Part shown: positions 31,664 to 42,036 of the stretch, piece after piece | Layout: every line of letters begins with the position of its first letter | Position numbering within the stretch: the first letter of the stretch is position 1 | Source of the DNA: Rhizobacter koreensis | GTDB lineage: Bacteria > Pseudomonadota > Gammaproteobacteria > Burkholderiales > Burkholderiaceae_C | Direction: 5' to 3' | DNA: 64,000 nucleotides | Assembly (NCBI RefSeq): GCF_013366375.1 | Contig: NZ_JABWMJ010000002.1 | Location: forward strand, 598,249 to 662,248 | Translations under genes and position numbers: made by a program | The notes under the pieces: model-generated | What the model was told of the DNA's origin: nothing | The model's database searches: none | Seen by the model: only the letters and a program-made list of their open reading frames with translations

Positions 31664-32900
31664 CCGGCCCGCCGGGGCGCCGGTCGCGGTCAGCGGCGTC
31701 GGCGTCGTCAGCCCCCTCGGCAACGACCTGGCGGCCTTCGATGGCGCGCTCTTCGCCGGCCGCTCGGGCCTTCGCGTGCAAAGCCTCGATCTGCCCGGAA
31801 TCGACCTGCCGCCGGTGGTCGTCGCCCCGGCAGCGTTCGACGCCAGCACTGTCGTTGCGCCGTCGCGCGTCCCGCTCGACCGCGGCACCGCGATGGCGCT
31901 CGCCGCCGCCGAGGCGGCCGCGCGGGCGGCGCGCCTCGACGAACGCGCCGAGCACGAGCGGCTCGGCGTGTTCTGGGGCAGCGGGATGGCCGGCGCAGCG
32001 ACCTTCGAGGCGACCTGCCGCACGGTCTACGCCGGCCGCCGCCGCATGCGCCCGACCAGCGTCGTCACCACGATGCCGAATGCGCCGGTCGCCGAGCTCG
32101 CGCTTCGCTTCGGCGCGCGCGGTGCCGCTCTCGCCTACGCCTGCGCGTGCGCGTCGGCGGCGGTCGCCATCGGCGAGGCGATGCGGGCGATCCGCGCCGG
32201 CTGGATCGACGTCGCGATCGCCGGCGGCAGCGAGTCGATGCTCACGCCCGGCGTGCTCGCGAGCTGGCAGGCGATGCGCGTGCTGGCGCCGGTGCCGGCC
32301 GGCGGCGACGTTTCCGCCGTGTGCCGGCCGTTCGCGGCCGACCGTAACGGCTTCGCGCTCGGCGAAGCCGCCGCGGCGTTCGTCCTGGAAGCGCCCGCCG
32401 CCGCGCGCGAGCGCGGCGCGCGCCCGCGTCTGGCGCTCACCGGCTACGCGACCAATTGCGACGGCGTCCACATCACCAACCCCGACGCAGCCGGCCAGAC
32501 CCGCGCGATGCGGGCGGCGCTCGCCGACGCCGGCCTCGACGCCGCAGCGATCGGCTACGTCAACGCGCACGGCACCGCGACGCTCGCCGGCGATGCCGCC
32601 GAAGCGACGTCGCTCGCCACGGTGTTCGGCGCCGCCGGCGTGCCGGTCAGCTCGACCAAGGCGATCCACGGCCACCTGCTCGGCGCCGGCGGCGCGGTCG
32701 AGTTGCTGGCGACCCTGCGCGCGCTCGATGCCGGCCGTCTGCCGCCGACCGCCGGCACGAGCGCCGTCGACCCGGCATTCGCGCTCGACCTGGTGCTCGG
32801 CGAGGCGCGCCCCGCGCCCGCGCTCGCCCACGCGATGTCGAACTCGTTCGCGTTCGGCGGCACGAACGCCGTGCTGATCGCGTCGCGGCTCGACGCCTGA
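31647..32900 (+). CDS. Beta-ketoacyl-ACP synthase (FabF-like; candidate APE condensing enzyme)
   Basis: A 417-residue condensing enzyme of the KAS I/II type. The complete Cys-His-His set is seen: C168 in ACAS, H308 in YVNAHGTATLAGD and H343 in KAIHGHLLGAGGA. It should extend acyl-ACP chains with malonyl-ACP. The N-terminus PVAVSGVGVVSPLGND is canonical. No fatty-acid synthesis genes (fabD, fabH) adjoin it, and its only partner is the overlapping ACP. As the main APE-type operon has no ketosynthase, this is the best candidate for the ApeO-like role. No inactive chain-length-factor partner is present in the window. Confidence 0.93.
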   Translation: MTSPASRPAGAPVAVSGVGVVSPLGNDLAAFDGALFAGRSGLRVQSLDLPGIDLPPVVVAPAAFDASTVVAPSRVPLDRGTAMALAAAEAAARAARLDERAEHERLGVFWGSGMAGAATFEATCRTVYAGRRRMRPTSVVTTMPNAPVAELALRFGARGAALAYACACASAAVAIGEAMRAIRAGWIDVAIAGGSESMLTPGVLASWQAMRVLAPVPAGGDVSAVCRPFAADRNGFALGEAAAAFVLEAPAAARERGARPRLALTGYATNCDGVHITNPDAAGQTRAMRAALADAGLDAAAIGYVNAHGTATLAGDAAEATSLATVFGAAGVPVSSTKAIHGHLLGAGGAVELLATLRALDAGRLPPTAGTSAVDPAFALDLVLGEARPAPALAHAMSNSFAFGGTNAVLIASRLDA

Positions 32901-33053
32901 GTGCCGGCGCGGCGTCGTCGACGCGACGCCGTGACCGGTCTTCCCCGACAGGCTCCCCGCCGACCCGCGCCGGCGCTACACCCTGAGGAGCGCGGAACGG
33001 GCCGGCCCCCGCCGCGTCACTCCGTGCGAGCGCGTCGTCCGGCAAGCAGCCCG

Positions 33054-33671
33054 TCAGGGCTGCTCGATCACGTCGGCGCCCGCGGGCACCGTGAAGCGGA
33101 AGCGCTCCGCGGGCACCGGCGCGTTCGCCACGAAGTTGCCGAAGCGCAGCAGCGAACGCTGACCGAAGCTGTCGACGATCTCGAGCGCCGCGAGGTCCTT
33201 GCCGCGAAAGCCGACGCGGAAGAACTGGAACGCATCGTCCTTCGCCTTCGGCTTCGCCTCGGCCCACTCGAGACCGTCGGCGGGCGGCGCATTCGAGATC
33301 TCGAAGTCGCCGTCGAGCGAACCGCCGGCGAGCAGCGCCGCCGGCGTCGCGCCGAGCGCGGCGCCGAGCTTGCGCGTGCTCACCTGGTTGAGGTCGGCGT
33401 CGTGGATCCAGACCTTCTGGCCGTCGGCGACGATCACCTGCTCGAACGGCTTCTGATAGGCAAACCGAAAGCGGTTCGGGCGCGCGAACTCGAAGCTGCC
33501 GGTCGATGTCTTCCTTCGCGCGCCGTCGGGCGAGGTGACGGTCTGGGTGAACGTCGCGGTGCCGCTCTTCACGTCGCGCACGAACTCGCGCAGCGTCGCG
33601 GCGGGGTCGGCGTGTGCCGGAGCCACGAGCGCCGCCGAGGCGAGGCCGAGGGCGCAGACGAGTGTTCTCAT
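33054..33671 (-). CDS. lolA: Outer-membrane lipoprotein carrier protein LolA
   Basis: A 205-residue periplasmic chaperone moving lipoproteins from the LolCDE complex to the outer membrane. A signal peptide covers residues 1-21 (ending AHA). The mature protein starts LREFVRDVKSGTATFTQTV and contains SFEFARPNRFRFAYQKPFEQ and DGQKVWIHDADLNQV, typical of LolA. It lies downstream of ftsK on the same strand with 49 bases between. This is the housekeeping copy, distinct from the LolA-like protein in the APE-type operon. Confidence 0.94.
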   Translation of the reverse strand: MRTLVCALGLASAALVAPAHADPAATLREFVRDVKSGTATFTQTVTSPDGARRKTSTGSFEFARPNRFRFAYQKPFEQVIVADGQKVWIHDADLNQVSTRKLGAALGATPAALLAGGSLDGDFEISNAPPADGLEWAEAKPKAKDDAFQFFRVGFRGKDLAALEIVDSFGQRSLLRFGNFVANAPVPAERFRFTVPAGADVIEQP

Positions 33672-33720
33672 TCGGGAGCTTCCGTTGGCCGCGCCTGCGG
33701 TCGACGCGGCGGCGGCGGGT

Positions 33721-36096
33721 CTATTCGGCCGGGCGCGGCGGCACCAGGATGTCGCGGTTGCCGTTGGTTGCCATCGCCGATACGAGCCCGGATTTCTCCA
33801 TTTGTTCCAGGAGGCGCGCGGCGCGGTTGTAGCCGATGCGCAGATGACGCTGCACCAGCGAGATCGACGCGCGCCGGTGCTGCAGGACGACGCTGACGGC
33901 CTGGTCGTACATCGGGTCGTTCTCGCCGCCGCCACCGCCCGCGAGGTCGGCGGTCGACGGATCGCCGCCGTCGTCGAGGGTGCCGCCTTCGAGGATGCCG
34001 TCGATGTAGTTCGGCTCGCCCTGGCTCTTGAGGTAGTTGACGACGCGGTGCACTTCCTCGTCGCTGACGAACGCACCGTGCACGCGGATCGGCACCCCGG
34101 TCCCGGACGGCAGGTACAGCATGTCGCCCATGCCGAGCAGCGCCTCGGCGCCCATCTGGTCGAGGATGGTGCGGCTGTCGATCTTGCTCGACACCTGGAA
34201 CGAGAGCCGGGTCGGAATGTTGGCCTTGATGAGGCCGGTGATGACGTCGACGCTCGGCCGCTGCGTCGCCAGGATGAGGTGCACGCCCGACGCGCGCGCC
34301 TTCTGCGCGAGCCGCGCGATCAGCTCCTCGATCTTCTTGCCGATCACCATCATCAGGTCGGCGAGCTCGTCGATCACGATCACGATGAACGGCAGGCGCT
34401 CGAGCGGCTCCGGCTCCTCGGGCGTCAGGCTGAACGGGTTGGCGATCGTCTCGCCGCGCTCGGCGGCCTCGGCGATGCGCTTGTTGTAGCCGGTGACGTT
34501 GCGCACGCCCAGCTTGCTCATCAGCTTGTAGCGCCGCTCCATCTCGCCGACGCACCAGTTGAGCGCGTGCGCGGCCTGCTTCATGTCGGTGACCACCGGG
34601 CAGAGCAGGTGCGGAATGCCTTCGTAGACGCTCATCTCGAGCATCTTCGGGTCGATGAGGATGAGGCGGACGTCGCGCGCCTCGGCCTTGTAGAGCAGGC
34701 TGAGGATCATCGCGTTGATGCCGACCGACTTGCCCGCGCCGGTGGTGCCGGCGACCAGGCAGTGCGGCATCTTCGCGAGGTCGGCGACCACCGGCTGGCC
34801 GACGATGTCCTTGCCCAGGCCCATGGTCAGCTGGGAGGATGCGTCGTGGTACGACTGGGAGCCCAGCACTTCCGAGAGGCGAATGGTCTGACGTTTGGCA
34901 TTCGGCAGCTCGAGCGCCATCGTCGTCTTGCCGGGGATGGTCTCGACCACGCGGATGCTCACAAGCCCGAGCGAGCGCGCCAGGTCCTTGGCGAGGTTGA
35001 CCACCTGCGCGCCCTTCACGCCGACCGCCGGCTCGATCTCGTAGCGCGTGATCACCGGGCCCGGCGACGCCGCGACCACGCGCACCTCGACACCGAAGTC
35101 GCGCAGCTTCTTCTCGATCATGCGCGACGTCATCTCGAGCGCCTCGGGCGCGACCGACTCCATGCGCGGCGGCGCGGCGTCGAGCAGATCGACCTGCGGC
35201 AGCTTGGTGTCGACGAGCTCCGAGAAGAGCGGCTTCTGCCGCTCCTTGACGACGCGCTCGCTCTTGGGCACGTCGACCACCGTGGGCTCGATCACGATCG
35301 GCAGGTGCACTTCGTGGAGTTGCTGCTCGACGCCGACGTCTTCCTCGCGCTCGCGCACCGCCTGGGCGCCCAGGCGAGCGTCCTCGGCGCGTTCGATGCG
35401 CTCGACGCTGCGGCTGCGCAGCGACTCGAGCGCGCCGCCGATCGCCTCGGCGACGCCGAGCCACGAGAAGCGCAGCGCGAACGAGGTGCCGGCGACCAGC
35501 ACCGCGATCCACAGCACACCCGACCCGGCGAAGCCGAGCAGGCGCTGGCTCGCGACCCCGAGGCTGTAGCCGAGCACGCCGCCGGCGTGCCCGCCCGCGA
35601 TGCTCGGCTCCCACTGGTAGAGCCGCGTCCATTCGAGCGCGGTGCTCGCGGCGAGCACCAGCACGAGTCCGAGCCAGGCGTGCCACCACGGCGGCCCGAC
35701 GACGTCGCGCACGATCGGCCCCGCCGAGCCGCGCAGCACCCGGGCAAGCGCACCGAGCCAGCTGCGCAGCCCGCACAGCATCAGCCACCAGGCCGAATAG
35801 CCGAGCAGGAAGTACGCGAGGTCCGAGCACCAGGCGCCGATCGCGCCGGCCTTGTTCATCGTGACGGCGTTGCTGCCGGTGGTCGAGAACGCGGCGTCGC
35901 CGGGGTTGTGGGTGGCCAGCGCGATGAACGCCAGCAGCCACAGGATGCCGCCGACGAACAGCTTGGCCTGCATGCTCCAGCGCGGCTCGGCTTCGGCCGG
36001 CGTCGGGTCCGGAGTGCGGGCAGCGCCGCGCGAGCTGCCGCGCTTGAGGCCCGGCAGCGCCGCATCGCCGCTCAGGGAAGCGAGGGGAAACGTCAT
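33721..36096 (-). CDS. ftsK: DNA translocase FtsK
   Basis: A 791-residue septum-located DNA pump that helps resolve and segregate the terminus region at division. The N-terminal ~220 residues hold about four to five membrane segments, followed by a charged linker to about 330. The motor domain has Walker [10 protein letters not shown] and Walker [13 protein letters not shown], then [12 protein letters not shown]. The C-terminal gamma domain, a winged helix reading polar DNA sequences, ends the protein ([31 protein letters not shown] region). Gene order with lolA and trxB is conserved. Confidence 0.95.
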   Translation of the reverse strand: MTFPLASLSGDAALPGLKRGSSRGAARTPDPTPAEAEPRWSMQAKLFVGGILWLLAFIALATHNPGDAAFSTTGSNAVTMNKAGAIGAWCSDLAYFLLGYSAWWLMLCGLRSWLGALARVLRGSAGPIVRDVVGPPWWHAWLGLVLVLAASTALEWTRLYQWEPSIAGGHAGGVLGYSLGVASQRLLGFAGSGVLWIAVLVAGTSFALRFSWLGVAEAIGGALESLRSRSVERIERAEDARLGAQAVREREEDVGVEQQLHEVHLPIVIEPTVVDVPKSERVVKERQKPLFSELVDTKLPQVDLLDAAPPRMESVAPEALEMTSRMIEKKLRDFGVEVRVVAASPGPVITRYEIEPAVGVKGAQVVNLAKDLARSLGLVSIRVVETIPGKTTMALELPNAKRQTIRLSEVLGSQSYHDASSQLTMGLGKDIVGQPVVADLAKMPHCLVAGTTGAGKSVGINAMILSLLYKAEARDVRLILIDPKMLEMSVYEGIPHLLCPVVTDMKQAAHALNWCVGEMERRYKLMSKLGVRNVTGYNKRIAEAAERGETIANPFSLTPEEPEPLERLPFIVIVIDELADLMMVIGKKIEELIARLAQKARASGVHLILATQRPSVDVITGLIKANIPTRLSFQVSSKIDSRTILDQMGAEALLGMGDMLYLPSGTGVPIRVHGAFVSDEEVHRVVNYLKSQGEPNYIDGILEGGTLDDGGDPSTADLAGGGGGENDPMYDQAVSVVLQHRRASISLVQRHLRIGYNRAARLLEQMEKSGLVSAMATNGNRDILVPPRPAE

Positions 36097-36160
36097 CGGC
36101 CGATTGTCGCCGAGCGTCGACCGCCGGCGCGGCCGCGATGCCGCCCGGCAAGCGCCGGAA

Positions 36161-36823
36161 TCAGGTGCCGAGTTCCTTGATCACGACCCAGCCGTTCTCC
36201 TGGGTCTGCACCATGCCGCGACTCTCGAGGTCCTTCATGACGCGGCTGACCATCTCGCGCGAGGCGCCGACCACCTTGGCGAGGTCCTGGCGCGACACCT
36301 TGCTGCGGATCACCTTCTGGTCGCCCTCCATCTCGGACATGTCGAGCAGCGTGCGGGCGACGCGCCCGTACACGTCGAGCAGCGCGAGCGACTCGATCTG
36401 GCGGTCGGCGCTGCGCAGGCGCTGCACGAGTCCGCGCATGATCGCGTAGGAAAGGCTCGAGTTCTCCGGCAGGCAACGAGCGAACTCGGCGCGGCCGAGG
36501 ATCAGCATGTCGGTCTGCAGCTCGGCGCGCACGGTGGCCGAGTGCGGCTCGTTGTCGATGAGGCTCATCTCGCCGACGTAGTCGCCCGACTGCAGCACCG
36601 CGAGGATGACCTCGCGGCCGCGCGAGTCGGCGGTCAGCACGCGGCAGCGCCCCGTGAGCAGGATGAACAGCGCGTTCGACTTCTTGCCGTGCTCGACGAC
36701 GATCTCGCCGCGCCGGAAGCGGCGCTTGACCACGCTGTCGGCGATGCCCTGCGCCTGCTCGTTGGTCAGCAGCGAGAACAGGGGCACGCGTCGGATCAGA
36801 TCGAGGTTCGACAGCATCGCCAT
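36161..36823 (-). CDS. Crp/Fnr-family transcriptional regulator
   Basis: A 220-residue regulator with an N-terminal cyclic-nucleotide-type sensor domain (about 15-125), a dimerisation helix, and a C-terminal winged helix with [24 protein letters not shown] as the recognition unit. It has no N-terminal cysteine set for an Fnr iron-sulfur cluster. It lies upstream of ftsK and diverges from trxB, the place where enteric bacteria carry lrp. The ATG at 36823 is taken; a second in-frame ATG at 36817 is possible. The effector is unknown. Confidence 0.92.
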   Translation of the reverse strand: MAMLSNLDLIRRVPLFSLLTNEQAQGIADSVVKRRFRRGEIVVEHGKKSNALFILLTGRCRVLTADSRGREVILAVLQSGDYVGEMSLIDNEPHSATVRAELQTDMLILGRAEFARCLPENSSLSYAIMRGLVQRLRSADRQIESLALLDVYGRVARTLLDMSEMEGDQKVIRSKVSRQDLAKVVGASREMVSRVMKDLESRGMVQTQENGWVVIKELGT

Positions 36824-36907
36824 CTGGGTAAGCCTTTCGTTGAGCAGTCCGCCACGGATTGAGCGCCTGCGGCAGCCTTCTCGGCTGCGACAGCGCCATT
36901 ATTGTGA

Positions 36908-37951
<1,044 letters not shown>

Positions 37952-37993
37952 ACCCGAGCGGGACGCAGGGGTAGCCGGCGCAGCTGGACACGC

Positions 37994-37999
37994 TATAAT
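37994..37999 (+). promoter_or_regulatory. -10 box of the rpmB-rpmG promoter
   Basis: A perfect TATAAT at 37994-37999 lies 28 bases upstream of the rpmB start, within GACACGCTATAATC. No good -35 box is found at 16-18 bases upstream. The A/T-rich box stands out in a GC-rich region, and placement before ribosomal protein genes supports it. Confidence 0.6.
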
Positions 38000-38027
38000 C
38001 ATCGGCTTTGCTCAACGGAGAAGCGTC

Positions 38028-38261
38028 ATGTCACGCGTCTGTCAAGTCACCGGGAAGGGGCCGATGGTCGGCAACAACGTTTCCCACGCGAACAACAAGA
38101 CCAAGCGTCGCTTCCTGCCCAACCTGCAGTACCGCCGCTTCTGGATCGAAGCCGAGAACCGCTGGGTGCGCCTGCGCGTGTCGAACGCCGGTCTGCGCCT
38201 CATCGACAAGGTCGGCATCGAGAGCGTCGTCGCCGACCTGCGTCAGCGCGGCGAAATCTAA
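38028..38261 (+). CDS. rpmB: 50S ribosomal protein L28
   Basis: A 77-residue large-subunit ribosomal protein with the typical start [20 protein letters not shown] and the downstream [19 protein letters not shown] before the ATG acts as ribosome binding site. It forms an operon with rpmG, 18 bases apart, and has a TATAAT promoter box immediately upstream. Confidence 0.97.
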   Translation: MSRVCQVTGKGPMVGNNVSHANNKTKRRFLPNLQYRRFWIEAENRWVRLRVSNAGLRLIDKVGIESVVADLRQRGEI

Positions 38262-38279
38262 CCGCACGAGGAGCACACC

Positions 38280-38450
38280 ATGGCAGCAAAAGGCGGACGC
38301 GAGAAGATCAAGCTCGAATCGACGGCGGGTACCGGTCACTTCTACACGACCGACAAGAACAAGAAGACAACGCCCGAAAAGCTCGAGATGATGAAGTTCG
38401 ACCCGGTGGCGCGCAAGCACGTCGCCTACAAGGAAACCAAGCTCAAGTAA
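38280..38450 (+). CDS. rpmG: 50S ribosomal protein L33
   Basis: A 56-residue large-subunit protein: [20 protein letters not shown] at the N-terminus, then [20 protein letters not shown] and a basic end [11 protein letters not shown]. It contains no cysteines, so it is the zinc-independent form. GAGGAG lies six bases ahead of the ATG. Two strong terminator hairpins follow. Confidence 0.97.
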   Translation: MAAKGGREKIKLESTAGTGHFYTTDKNKKTTPEKLEMMKFDPVARKHVAYKETKLK

Positions 38451-38471
38451 GACGCTCGAGCTTGCGATGAC

Positions 38472-38500
38472 AAAGAGCCGCTGATGCGGCTCTTTGCTTT
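38472..38500 (+). terminator. Rho-independent terminator of rpmB-rpmG, first copy
   Basis: AAAGAGCCGC at 38472-38481 and GCGGCTCTTT at 38486-38495 form a ten-pair stem with loop TGAT, followed by GCTTTT. It lies 21 bases after the rpmG stop. Confidence 0.88.
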
Positions 38501-38504
38501 TGTG

Positions 38505-38530
38505 GAGCCGCTGATGCGGCTCTTTGTTCT
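38505..38530 (+). terminator. Rho-independent terminator, tandem second copy
   Basis: GAGCCGC TGAT GCGGCTC at 38505-38522 repeats the first hairpin, followed by TTTGTTCT. The 22 bases starting GAGCCGCTGAT are identical at 38475-38496 and 38505-38526, exactly 30 bases apart, so the second terminator is a direct duplication of the first. Confidence 0.85.
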
Positions 38531-38595
38531 TGGGCGACCGGCCGCACGCAGAACAGCCGCACGAACACGGACCGTTTCGCCGACCCCACAAACGA

Positions 38596-38625
38596 AAAGG
38601 GTCGCCTTGCGCGACCCTTTCTCGT
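38596..38625 (-). terminator. Terminator hairpin downstream of the desaturase gene
   Basis: AAAGGGTCGC (38596-38605) and GCGACCCTTT (38611-38620) form a ten-pair stem. Flanking A-rich and T-rich bases on both sides mean it could work in either direction. It lies 33 bases past the desaturase stop on the minus strand, and is a third hairpin for read-through from rpmG. Confidence 0.75.
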
Positions 38626-38652
38626 TCGGCGTGCCCGCGTCGCGGGCGCCGG

Positions 38653-39876
38653 TCAGGCGTGCGCGGCGCGCAGCTTCAAGGCGAACTCCTGGAGCGCGGC
38701 AATGCCGCTCTCTTCGGCCTTGCGCAGCCAGGCCTGCAGGTCGGCGACGAGCTGCTCGGCCGACACGTTGGTGCGGGTCCAGAGCGAGCGCAGCTCCTCG
38801 CGCATCGCGACCAGCTGAGCCAGGCCCGGGCTGACGGCGATCGCCTGCTCGAGCTGCGGCTTGACCGAGCTGGGGATCTTGTCGGCGTCGCGGTGCAGCC
38901 AGCGACGCGCGGCCTGCAACGCACCCAGACGGTTCTCGCAGGTCACGCCTTCGCTCTTGAGACGCTGCAGCTCGGACTTGCTCACGCGGCGCAGACCGCG
39001 CGCGTACTTGGCCATCACCTCGTAGCGGTTGGCGATGATCGCCTCCAGCGTCTTGCCGTCGGCAACCGGCCTGACACTGCCGAGCTTGAGTTGCGGCGCC
39101 GTCTTGCGAACCTTCGCGAGACCGAGCATCTCGAGGCCGCGGATGTAGGCCCAGCCGATGTCGAACTCGTACGGCTTGACGGACAGCTTGGCCGACGTCG
39201 GGTAGGTGTGGTGGTTGTTGTGCAGCTCCTCGCCACCGATGATCAGGCCGAGCGGCGAGATGTTGGTGCTGGCGTCGACCGCCTCGAAGTTGCGGTAGCC
39301 CCACCAGTGGCCGAGGCCGTTGATGATGCCGGCGGCGGTGATCGGGATCCACAGCATCTGCACCGCCCACACGGTGGCACCGACCGCGCCGAACAGCAGC
39401 AGGTCGATGATCAGCATCACGCCGACGCCCTGCCAGCTGTAGCGGGTGTAGAGATTGCGCTCGATCCAGTCGTCGGGCGTGTTGTGGCCGAACTTCTTGA
39501 CCGTCTCGTCGACCTTGGCCTCGGCACGATAGAGCTCGCTGCCGGTCAGCAGGACGGTCTTGATGCCGCGCGTCTGCGGGCTGTGCGGGTCGTCCTCGGT
39601 CTCGCACTTGGCGTGGTGCTTGCGGTGGATCGCAACCCACTCCTTGGTCACCATGCCGGTGGTCAGCCAGAGCCAGAAGCGGAAGAAGTGCGACGGGATC
39701 GCATGCAGCTCGAGCGCGCGGTGTGCCTGCGCCCGGTGCAGGAAGATGGTCACCGACGCGATCGTGATGTGCGTCGCGACCAGCGTGAAAGCCAGGATCT
39801 CCCACCCGCTGAACGACGCCAGACCATGAGCCAACCAGTCCACCAGCGCGTCGTGCACCGAAATCAGAACATCCAT
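38653..39876 (-). CDS. Membrane fatty acid (acyl-CoA/lipid) desaturase
   Basis: A 407-residue di-iron membrane desaturase that puts a cis double bond in fatty acyl chains. The three histidine boxes are seen: HRAQAHR (47-53), HRKHH (84-88) and HNNHH (219-223). Four hydrophobic segments flank them. The C-terminal ~150 residues are an unusual soluble, charged helical extension beyond the desaturase core. It is transcribed toward the ribosomal operon and ends at a shared terminator region. It probably adjusts membrane fluidity. Confidence 0.93.
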   Translation of the reverse strand: MDVLISVHDALVDWLAHGLASFSGWEILAFTLVATHITIASVTIFLHRAQAHRALELHAIPSHFFRFWLWLTTGMVTKEWVAIHRKHHAKCETEDDPHSPQTRGIKTVLLTGSELYRAEAKVDETVKKFGHNTPDDWIERNLYTRYSWQGVGVMLIIDLLLFGAVGATVWAVQMLWIPITAAGIINGLGHWWGYRNFEAVDASTNISPLGLIIGGEELHNNHHTYPTSAKLSVKPYEFDIGWAYIRGLEMLGLAKVRKTAPQLKLGSVRPVADGKTLEAIIANRYEVMAKYARGLRRVSKSELQRLKSEGVTCENRLGALQAARRWLHRDADKIPSSVKPQLEQAIAVSPGLAQLVAMREELRSLWTRTNVSAEQLVADLQAWLRKAEESGIAALQEFALKLRAAHA

Positions 39877-40011
39877 CGAGCAGCTTTCTCCGTTGGTCCA
39901 CCCGGGGATTCGGGCAGCCTCGCATTCTATTCAAAGGGGTTTGGGCAATCCCCTATGAAACGCAGGATATGGAGTGCTGTTCGCGGGCTTGGTTCCCTCG
40001 GGAGGACCGGT

Positions 40012-41271
40012 TCAGCCGCCCTTTTGCCAGACCGCGGCGAAAAAACCGTCCGTCCCGTGCCGATGCGGCCAGAGCCGCAGGTATTCGCCGGCGACCAGCG
40101 TCTGGGCCGCCGCGACGTGCGCCGCCTCCAGGAGGCTGGACACCGGCAGCGCGGCCCAGTTCGGATGGCTCTCGGCGAACTCGCGTGCCACGTCCTCGTC
40201 CTCGGCCTCGAGCGGGCTGCAAGTGGCGTAGACCAGGCGCCCGCCCGGCTTCACGAGGCGCGCCGCCGCCTTGAGGATGGCGGCCTGCTTCGGCCGCATG
40301 TCGGCGATGCCTTCCGGCGACTGCCGCCACTTGAGGTCGGGGTTGCGGCGCAGCGTGCCGAGCCCGGAGCACGGCGCGTCGACCAGCACGCGGTCGATCT
40401 TGCCCGCGAGGCGCTGGATCCGGTCGTCGCGCTCGTGCGCGATCTGCACCGGGTAGACGTTCGAGAGTCCGCTGCGCGCGAGCCGCGGCTTGAGCGCGGC
40501 GAGGCGGTGCCCGGACACGTCGAAGGCGTAGAGGCGGCCGGTGTTGCGCATCTGCGCGCCGAGCGCGAGCGTCTTGCCGCCGGCCCCGGCGCAGAAGTCG
40601 ACCACCATCTCGCCGCGCCTGGCGCCGGTCAGCATCACGAGGAGCTGGCTGCCCTCGTCCTGCACCTCGACGGCGCCGCGCTTGAAGACGTCGAGCTTCT
40701 GCAGCGCCGGCTTGCCGTCGATCCGCAGGCCGATCGGCGAGTACGGCGTGGGCTGCGCGTCGATACCGGCGGCGGCGAGCTCGGCCTGCACCGCATTCCG
40801 GTCGGCCTGCCAGGTGTTGACGCGCAGGTCGAGCGGTGCCGGCGCCGAGACGCGCTCGACCCACGGCCAGAACTCGTCGCCGAGCTGCGGCTGCAGCGTC
40901 TCGGCAAGCCAGTCGGGCAGGTTGTGGCGCAGCTTCTCCGGCAAGCTCGCGCGGTCGATCTGCCCGACACGGTCGAGCCAGGCGCGCTCGGCGTCGCTGA
41001 GCGCCGCCCTCAGGAACCCCGCGTTGCCGTGCCAGCCGAGGATCGCGAGGCGGCGCTCCATCTCCCCGCTACCGGACTGCGCCAGGTGCTGGTACAGCAG
41101 GCGCTGACGCAGCACGTCGAAGGCGGTCTCGGCGAGGGTCGCACGCTCGCGCGGTCCGAACTCGCGGTGCTCGCGGAAGAAATCGGAGACCACCGCATCG
41201 GCGGGCTTGTCGAAGCGCAACACCCGGTGCAGCAGCTCGGTCGCGTGCTCGATGAGGGCGTTCGGATGCAT
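40012..41271 (-). CDS. rsmB: 16S rRNA (cytosine-967-C5) methyltransferase RsmB
   Basis: A 419-residue enzyme with an N-terminal NusB-like helical domain (about 1-130) and a C-terminal Sun/NOP2 methyltransferase domain. The SAM-binding segment is DFCAGAGGKTLALG. The two cysteines of m5C chemistry are in DAPCSGLGTLRRNPD and YATCSPLEAEDED. It methylates C967 of 16S rRNA before subunit assembly. It lies downstream of purN on the same strand, 76 bases apart. Confidence 0.95.
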   Translation of the reverse strand: MHPNALIEHATELLHRVLRFDKPADAVVSDFFREHREFGPRERATLAETAFDVLRQRLLYQHLAQSGSGEMERRLAILGWHGNAGFLRAALSDAERAWLDRVGQIDRASLPEKLRHNLPDWLAETLQPQLGDEFWPWVERVSAPAPLDLRVNTWQADRNAVQAELAAAGIDAQPTPYSPIGLRIDGKPALQKLDVFKRGAVEVQDEGSQLLVMLTGARRGEMVVDFCAGAGGKTLALGAQMRNTGRLYAFDVSGHRLAALKPRLARSGLSNVYPVQIAHERDDRIQRLAGKIDRVLVDAPCSGLGTLRRNPDLKWRQSPEGIADMRPKQAAILKAAARLVKPGGRLVYATCSPLEAEDEDVAREFAESHPNWAALPVSSLLEAAHVAAAQTLVAGEYLRLWPHRHGTDGFFAAVWQKGG

Positions 41272-41347
41272 CGCGGAATTATCGCGGGCCGGGTTCGACG
41301 CCCGCGGCGCCGCGGGCCGCGGGCGCTCCGACGAGCGCGCGCCGGCC

Positions 41348-41980
41348 TCAGGCCGCGACCAGCAGCTGCGACTCGCCGCGCGTGTGATGCACCACGTCGC
41401 CGTCGATGCGCAGCTCGCCGGCCGCGAGCCAGCGCACCGCGCGCGGGTAGAGCACGTGCTCCTGCACCAGCACGCGCTCCGCCAGGTCGTCGGGCGTGTC
41501 GCCGGCGCGCACCGGGACCACCGCCTGCGCGACGATCGGGCCGTGGTCGAGCTCAGCGGTCACGAGGTGCACCGTCGCGCCGGCGACCTTGCAGCCGGCG
41601 TCGAGCGCGCGCCGGTGCGTATGGAGCCCGGGGAACGCCGGCAGCAGCGAGGGGTGCACGTTCACGAGTCGCCCGGCGAAGCGCGCGACGAACCCCGGCG
41701 TGAGGATGCGCATGAACCCGGCGAGCACCACCACCGCCGGCGCGGCGGCGTCGATGACGTCCGCCAGTTCGGCGTCGAACGCCTCGCGCGAGGCGAACGT
41801 TCTGTGGTCGACGACCGCCGTGGCGATGCCGCGCTCGCGCGCGAAGACGAGCCCGCCGGCGTCGGCGCGGTTGCTGACGACGAGCGCGATCCGGGCGTCC
41901 CACCGCTCGCTTTCGCAAGCGCGGACGATGGCCTCCATGTTCGAGCCACGGCCCGAGATCGCGATCACGATGTTCTTCAT
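41348..41980 (-). CDS. purN: Phosphoribosylglycinamide formyltransferase (PurN)
   Basis: A 210-residue enzyme transferring a formyl group from 10-formyltetrahydrofolate to GAR in purine synthesis. ISGRGSNMEAI is the N-terminal phosphate loop. NVHPSLLPAFPG holds the catalytic histidine, and the asparagine and aspartate partners are in VNVHPS and TAELDHGP. The ATG at 41980 begins the fold directly. It diverges from trpS across a 56-base spacer. Confidence 0.95.
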   Translation of the reverse strand: MKNIVIAISGRGSNMEAIVRACESERWDARIALVVSNRADAGGLVFARERGIATAVVDHRTFASREAFDAELADVIDAAAPAVVVLAGFMRILTPGFVARFAGRLVNVHPSLLPAFPGLHTHRRALDAGCKVAGATVHLVTAELDHGPIVAQAVVPVRAGDTPDDLAERVLVQEHVLYPRAVRWLAAGELRIDGDVVHHTRGESQLLVAA

Positions 41981-42036
41981 GCGGGCGGCAGTGTACGGGC
42001 CGGAACCTACAATCACGGCCCCCACGAAAGCCGCCG

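Noticed and set aside
33535..36180. An 880-codon plus-strand open frame opposite ftsK
   Set aside because: It is an Arg/His/Asp/Ala-rich mirror translation of ftsK with no recognisable domain or ribosome binding site.
38475..38526. Two identical 22-base repeats considered as a CRISPR start
   Set aside because: The spacer is only eight bases and each repeat is a terminator hairpin with T-tail. No further repeats or cas genes exist.
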